Position numbers and translations under genes: made by a program
Part shown: positions 15,136-18,853 of the stretch, piece by piece
Numbering within the stretch: position 1 is the first letter of the stretch
Layout: each line of letters begins with the position of its first letter
The notes under the pieces: generated by a model
What the model saw: only the letters and a program-made list of their open reading frames with translations
Told to the model about the DNA's origin: nothing
Database searches by the model: none
NCBI GenBank assembly: GCA_964654945.1
Contig: CAZZLN010000041.1
Coordinates: forward strand, 1-18,853
Reading direction: 5' to 3'
DNA: 18,853 nucleotides
Origin: HGM11788 sp964654945
GTDB taxonomy: Bacteria > Bacillota > Clostridia > Lachnospirales > CAG-274

Positions 15136-15238
15136 TAATTTATCAGCAGAAATTTTTATTTTAAATGCTCAAATGCGGAACTCAAAAGATATTTTAACAA
15201 AGCCGTTTCTATTACAATACAAAGCTATATACAGCCAT

Positions 15239-15291
15239 AAAAAACCAACCTCCAATCGACAGTTATTTTAAGCTGACTTTGGGGGTTGGTT
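15239..15291 (-). terminator. Terminator of the vWA-domain gene
   Basis: On the minus strand, AACCAACCCCC (15281-15291) pairs with GGAGGTTGGTT (15243-15253) apart from one C/A mismatch, around a loop with a short inner CAG/CTG pairing, and it runs into TTTTTT (15239-15244). It lies 84 bp after the stop of the 1014-aa gene. The rest of the 325-bp gap (15051-15375) holds the psd-operon promoter and nothing else recognisable. Confidence 0.75.
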
Positions 15292-15375
15292 CAAATTTAC
15301 ATATTCTGCTCTTGTTTTTATTATAAGTATAATAGTATTAGCTATTTGTTGCTCAATTGCCCATTATAAAAAATC

Positions 15376-18300
15376 TTATTTTATATTATAAACAGCAGTC
15401 TTTGTATCAGCATCCCAGTCAACACTTACACCAAGTGCCTGACCCAATGCTCTGAAAGGAATAAACATTCTGTTATTTGATATTTCAGCCTTAACTCCGT
15501 TATCCATAACTATTGACTTGCCGTCAACAATCATAGTGTCACTGCCTGCTGTAAATTTAATAACCTTGCTGCCTGCAGAAACGGTTGCGGTCTTTGTTTC
15601 TGCGTCCCATTTGACATTGCTGCTTGTATCAGCCTTTTCAACATCTTCACCGCATATTGCCAAAGCGACAAATCTTAAAGGCACAAGGGTTGAATTTGAT
15701 GAAGGCTGAATATAAGGAGCAGCATCAATAGTGTATGTTTTGTCGCCTATTACAATTTTCTTATCGCCTATTGTTGCTTTAACAACATTTGAAATAGCAC
15801 TCTGTGTTGTTTCTTCACTGCTTTCTTCTGTTACTGATTCTGTAGTTGTGGCAGTTACAACACTTGATGAGCTGCCGCCACCAGTATGGCGAGTTCTTGT
15901 AGTAGTTTCTGTAGAATTTGTAGTTGATTCAGTAGTTGGTACAAAGTTTTCATCTGAGCTTGCTATTATCTCATCATAAGTACCGTCATCGTCAGAATCT
16001 TCTTTTATAACCAAATCATCGCCGTCATTTGTAATAAGTACAGAGGTTTCGTCAGAATCAAAAGTAAGCACCTTTGTTTCCTCATCATTATTGGCAACAA
16101 CACTTATATTGGTTAATTCTTCGCCCTCAAAGATATATCCATCTCCTGTATTGGTCAATAAGGGATTTTCAGCACACTCTGTTCCACCGACCTTAACTGT
16201 ATACCAAGGAAGATTAGTATAATCATTATTTGATGTTAATGAAATTGTATATTGACCTTTATTATTTGATATACTAACAAGTCCCTCTGGTGAAAATTCA
16301 GCATTTCCTCCACTGCTAGTTTTTGCACTTGCATAATAATTATTATAAATCATTTTTGCTTCCAAAGGTGCATCTTTATCTTCATTATCAATTACATATT
16401 CATTATTAGCATTAAGTTCTACATTATAATAACTACCTTCAATATTATCAGCTATATCAAACCAACCTTTATAAGAGGAAGAACTAAATTTACCAAGTTC
16501 ATTAATATTAGCAACGGTATTTCCATTTTCTTCAATATTTATCTTGCTCTTTCCTACTTTTAATTTTAAAATAGCATTATTATATTTTTCCATATTTGAT
16601 ATATTCTTAAAATCTATTAAATTTATATCATTGTTTGCACCTCTAAAACTAATATAAGAATAAGGCTCTATATATTCATCATTTTTTAACACTATATATT
16701 TAAATTGAGAATTTTCTGCTTCTACTTGATTATTAGAATTCAAAAATGAATTAAATAAAATAAATGCGTTTTGATTTGGATAATTACAATCATACAATGA
16801 AATAACCGAATTATAAGTATATCCTGCATATGTAAACTCATAATTTGGTGTATAACTATATGCAACTACAGCATGTGCTCCTAATGCAAGATCAAAGACA
16901 ATTAATAATGGATTGGCACCTGTTTTGCATAAATTAACTCTGTTGGCGATATACTCTAATTTCTCAACTTCGCCTAAACTATTAATATTAGTATTATTAT
17001 TTACTATTTCCGGTAATATTTGTGATACTTGATAATATCCTATTGTTTCTCTAGCTTCTGTATTATCGAAAGGTATATCATGAATTACATCAAAATTTTC
17101 TAACACCTTAGCATTAGCCTTTTTTAATACTACAGTCGAACTCATACCATAACAATGACCATTGCTACCTTCTTCTATATAATCTCTCATACTCTGCTTT
17201 ATATTAGCATCTCTTATTGAGCTATATATTCCATCCATAGCACTATTGTTAACTCTAATAGGTTTTTCAGAATAATTAACAAAATTCCAAGTGTCTTCGG
17301 ATATATTCAGTTGTTTATTATTAGTGCCATATCCATTAATATAAATTGTATCCTCGATAGATAAAGTACTAAACTCATCACAATACACATCAACACTTAT
17401 AGTATAACTTTTGTCTTCAGACGTTTGAAAAATTTCTGTATACCATACAAATGGATTATATAATACCACCATATCATCAGACTCTCCCATAACCGTATGT
17501 GAAGAATCTGAATTTGCTTTAATTTCTGACAAATAGATTTTTTGGTTTTGAGCTGTATTACTCTTAAAATCAACACCTTCGGGCAAATTAATTTCGGCAT
17601 ATACATTATGTACAGCTTCATCATTTGGATTTGCAACTACTAATTCAATTGTATATTCTTGTGTAAAAAAATCATATGTACACTCGTGTCTTAATTCTAA
17701 GTTGAGTGGATTTAGTATCTTATCAGCAATCTTACCAAAATTTTCAATAAGGCTGTCTACATCAGTTGCATTATAAAAACCGCTGTTTTGGATGCTTTCC
17801 ATAAAGGAGCTTGCAGAACTGCTATTTCCAAAATATACAGAATAAACTTTGTATTTGTCGGCTATATTGTCATACGCACTCTTAGCCTTGCTTGAACTAT
17901 CCGGCTCACCATCAGACATTATAACCATACTCTTGATTGTATCATCGTCCCACAAATCCTCAAACATACTGTCTGCTGTAGCTATGCCTGTGTGAAGGGG
18001 TGTACTGTTAGAACTATATAAGTTATCAATTACTTTAGTTAATTCAGAAATATCATCGGTTAAATCGCATTTGATTTTTCTTGAAAAGGCATAAACACCT
18101 ACTCTGTTTGCAGAATTTGCTTTGAAAACAGTTTCGCAAAATTTTACAGATGCTTCTTTTAAGGCATCCATATCATTGCTACTCATACTGCCCGAATCAT
18201 CAAGTACTAAAATTATATCCTGCCTTTTGCTTTCAGTTGCATTATTAGCGCTGAAAGCATTTGAATAGCTTGATACTGAATTTATTTCAATACTTGAATC

Positions 18301-18420
18301 GGAAATAATTTTATCTTCTCCGATATATATTTTATTATTAACATTTTCAGCATACACAAAATTCATGCATCCTAATATCATTACAAAAGACATTAAAAAT
18401 GCTAAAATTCTTTTTTTCAT
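15376..18420 (-). CDS. Large secreted protein: vWA domain, papain-like domain and C-terminal stalk domain
   Basis: 1014 aa from the ATG at 18420; a GTG four codons earlier is part of the AGAGGTG ribosome binding region. Signal peptide 1-24 (cut after VYA). The vWA domain spans about 67-232, with MIDAS residues D74, S76 and S78 (LDDSGSM), T140 and D170 (MSDGEPD) all present. Beta-rich repeats follow. Residues 405-560 contain GSNGHCYGMSS (C423), LGAHAVVAYSY (H516) and ISLYDCNYP (D544), a probable cysteine-peptidase-like triad. A D-x-D-x-D-G calcium-like loop is at 808-813 (DSDDDG). A Thr/Ser/Glu-rich linker (about 827-870) leads to a copper-amine-oxidase N domain (875-1014), with STLVPLRFVA, NRMFIPFRALGQALGVSV and DWDADTKTAVY. 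A surface adhesion or processing role is inferred; no sortase motif is visible. Confidence 0.88.
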   Translation of the reverse strand: MKKRILAFLMSFVMILGCMNFVYAENVNNKIYIGEDKIISDSSIEINSVSSYSNAFSANNATESKRQDIILVLDDSGSMSSNDMDALKEASVKFCETVFKANSANRVGVYAFSRKIKCDLTDDISELTKVIDNLYSSNSTPLHTGIATADSMFEDLWDDDTIKSMVIMSDGEPDSSSKAKSAYDNIADKYKVYSVYFGNSSSASSFMESIQNSGFYNATDVDSLIENFGKIADKILNPLNLELRHECTYDFFTQEYTIELVVANPNDEAVHNVYAEINLPEGVDFKSNTAQNQKIYLSEIKANSDSSHTVMGESDDMVVLYNPFVWYTEIFQTSEDKSYTISVDVYCDEFSTLSIEDTIYINGYGTNNKQLNISEDTWNFVNYSEKPIRVNNSAMDGIYSSIRDANIKQSMRDYIEEGSNGHCYGMSSTVVLKKANAKVLENFDVIHDIPFDNTEARETIGYYQVSQILPEIVNNNTNINSLGEVEKLEYIANRVNLCKTGANPLLIVFDLALGAHAVVAYSYTPNYEFTYAGYTYNSVISLYDCNYPNQNAFILFNSFLNSNNQVEAENSQFKYIVLKNDEYIEPYSYISFRGANNDINLIDFKNISNMEKYNNAILKLKVGKSKINIEENGNTVANINELGKFSSSSYKGWFDIADNIEGSYYNVELNANNEYVIDNEDKDAPLEAKMIYNNYYASAKTSSGGNAEFSPEGLVSISNNKGQYTISLTSNNDYTNLPWYTVKVGGTECAENPLLTNTGDGYIFEGEELTNISVVANNDEETKVLTFDSDETSVLITNDGDDLVIKEDSDDDGTYDEIIASSDENFVPTTESTTNSTETTTRTRHTGGGSSSSVVTATTTESVTEESSEETTQSAISNVVKATIGDKKIVIGDKTYTIDAAPYIQPSSNSTLVPLRFVALAICGEDVEKADTSSNVKWDAETKTATVSAGSKVIKFTAGSDTMIVDGKSIVMDNGVKAEISNNRMFIPFRALGQALGVSVDWDADTKTAVYNIK

Positions 18421-18481
18421 TTCAAGTTTCACCTCTCATAATATTCATATATAATATAATTATCTAAAATTTTGAATAGTT

Positions 18482-18509
18482 ATATTATATCTCTGTTCGT
18501 ATTTTTCAA
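18482..18509 (-). promoter_or_regulatory. Candidate promoter of the vWA-domain gene
   Basis: On the minus strand TTGAAA (18504-18509) is followed after 16 bp by TAATAT (18482-18487). A better TATAAT overlaps it but at only 14-bp spacing. The call is tentative because the stretch is very AT-rich. Confidence 0.3.
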
Positions 18510-18519
18510 TTGATATTAA

Positions 18520-18739
18520 TTAATTATCATAACTATATGTTTCTCCATAATCATACTGATAACATCCATCCATATCTCTTAAATTTCTTGTTTTTCCATT
18601 TACATATATGCAAGTCTGACTGCAACCATAGCACCTCTTGGAGCGGTTTATTCTGTTTTTCTTAAGGTTGTGATACACCTGTTGCCATTATTGCACCTAA
18701 ACAACAGCCTGTGACAACAGATATAAAATTTAGTTTCAT
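18520..18739 (-). pseudogene. Small Cys-rich secreted peptide gene split over two frames
   Basis: An ATG at 18739 preceded by AAGGGAG opens a 25-codon frame, MKLNFISVVTGCCLGAIMATGVSQP, that looks like a short signal or membrane segment, then meets TAA at 18662-18664. One base downstream (+1) an open frame continues through KKNRINRSKRCYGC, SQTCIYVNGKTRNLRDMDGC and YQYDYGETYSYDN to a TAA ending at 18520. That tail has four cysteines and many Tyr/Asp. The hydrophobic-basic-Cys-rich order suggests one original gene broken by an indel, a sequencing error, or a +1 frameshift at CCT-TAA. It lies about 100 bp upstream of the vWA gene on the same strand. I do not recognise the family. Confidence 0.4.
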
Positions 18740-18853
18740 TATTTACATCTCCCTTCTAAATATCTTAAAATCCACTCTGATTATTCCATATATCCTTTTT
18801 CACCTCAAAATACATTTTTCAGAAATAATTTATATGAATTTATATAATAAGAA

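Noticed and set aside
17397..17636. 79-codon minus-strand frame inside the vWA-domain gene
   Set aside because: It is an out-of-frame shadow on the same strand with biased Ile/Met/Leu/Lys composition and no ribosome binding site.
15376..18420. Lipobox reading of ILGC in the vWA protein signal peptide
   Set aside because: The -3/-1 pattern is poor for a lipobox, and a good signal peptidase I site (VYA followed by EN) lies a few residues later.
18740..18853. Short minus-strand frame MYFEVKKDIWNNQSGF at the right edge
   Set aside because: It has only 16 codons, no clear ribosome binding site and no partner evidence; several similar-size frames exist by chance in this stretch.

Overview
The window looks like chromosomal DNA from a low-GC Clostridia (Firmicutes) bacterium. 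The support is AT-rich intergenic DNA, strong GGAGG-type ribosome binding sites, near-consensus TTGNNN-17-TATAAT promoters, a PerR-type Fur protein, a CotJC-like manganese catalase remnant, and secreted proteins with copper-amine-oxidase-N (stalk/S-layer-like) domains. No rRNA, tRNA, CRISPR array or intact transposon was seen. A pectin- or uronate-using, probably gut-associated species would fit, but the genus cannot be fixed from this sequence.

Layout. (1) Positions 1-98 hold a short piece resembling the right end of an insertion sequence. It abuts a minus-strand gene for a secreted protein with two stalk-domain repeats and a duplicated helical tail (99-1178). (2) A 396-bp gap carries that gene's promoter and an ATGTC/GACAT half-site array, followed by asnB (1599-3425, glutamine-hydrolysing asparagine synthetase). 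A bidirectional terminator separates asnB from a minus-strand operon reading trmL, a 134-aa conserved protein and a 391-aa membrane-anchored protein. (3) perR lies divergent from trmL, with back-to-back promoters and an operator-like dyad. perR converges on a 5'-truncated CotJC/Mn-catalase remnant. (4) uxaB-uxaA-uxaC (6860-11362) form a hexuronate operon. UxaC isomerises D-galacturonate (or D-glucuronate), UxaB reduces tagaturonate to altronate, and UxaA dehydrates altronate to 2-keto-3-deoxygluconate. A perfect inverted repeat sits at the uxaB promoter. (5) Downstream on the same strand are a 371-aa secreted or lipoprotein-like protein and an EamA-family transporter, each starting just after a strong hairpin. 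(6) A minus-strand operon encodes two small membrane proteins and phosphatidylserine decarboxylase. (7) The right end is a 1014-aa secreted protein with a von Willebrand A domain, a probable papain-like Cys-His-Asp domain that standard annotation may miss, a Thr/Ser/Glu-rich linker and a C-terminal stalk domain. Upstream of it lies a small Cys-rich peptide gene split over two frames.

Working together: the uxa genes are one clear pathway unit for galacturonate, the monomer of pectin. perR next to a broken Mn-catalase-like gene suggests a peroxide-response locus that has lost a member. psd with its two small membrane partners points to membrane-lipid work. The stalk-domain proteins at both ends suggest cell-envelope functions. 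The most novel-looking items are the vWA/cysteine-protease-like protein with its split small peptide, and the orf122-orf97-psd unit.
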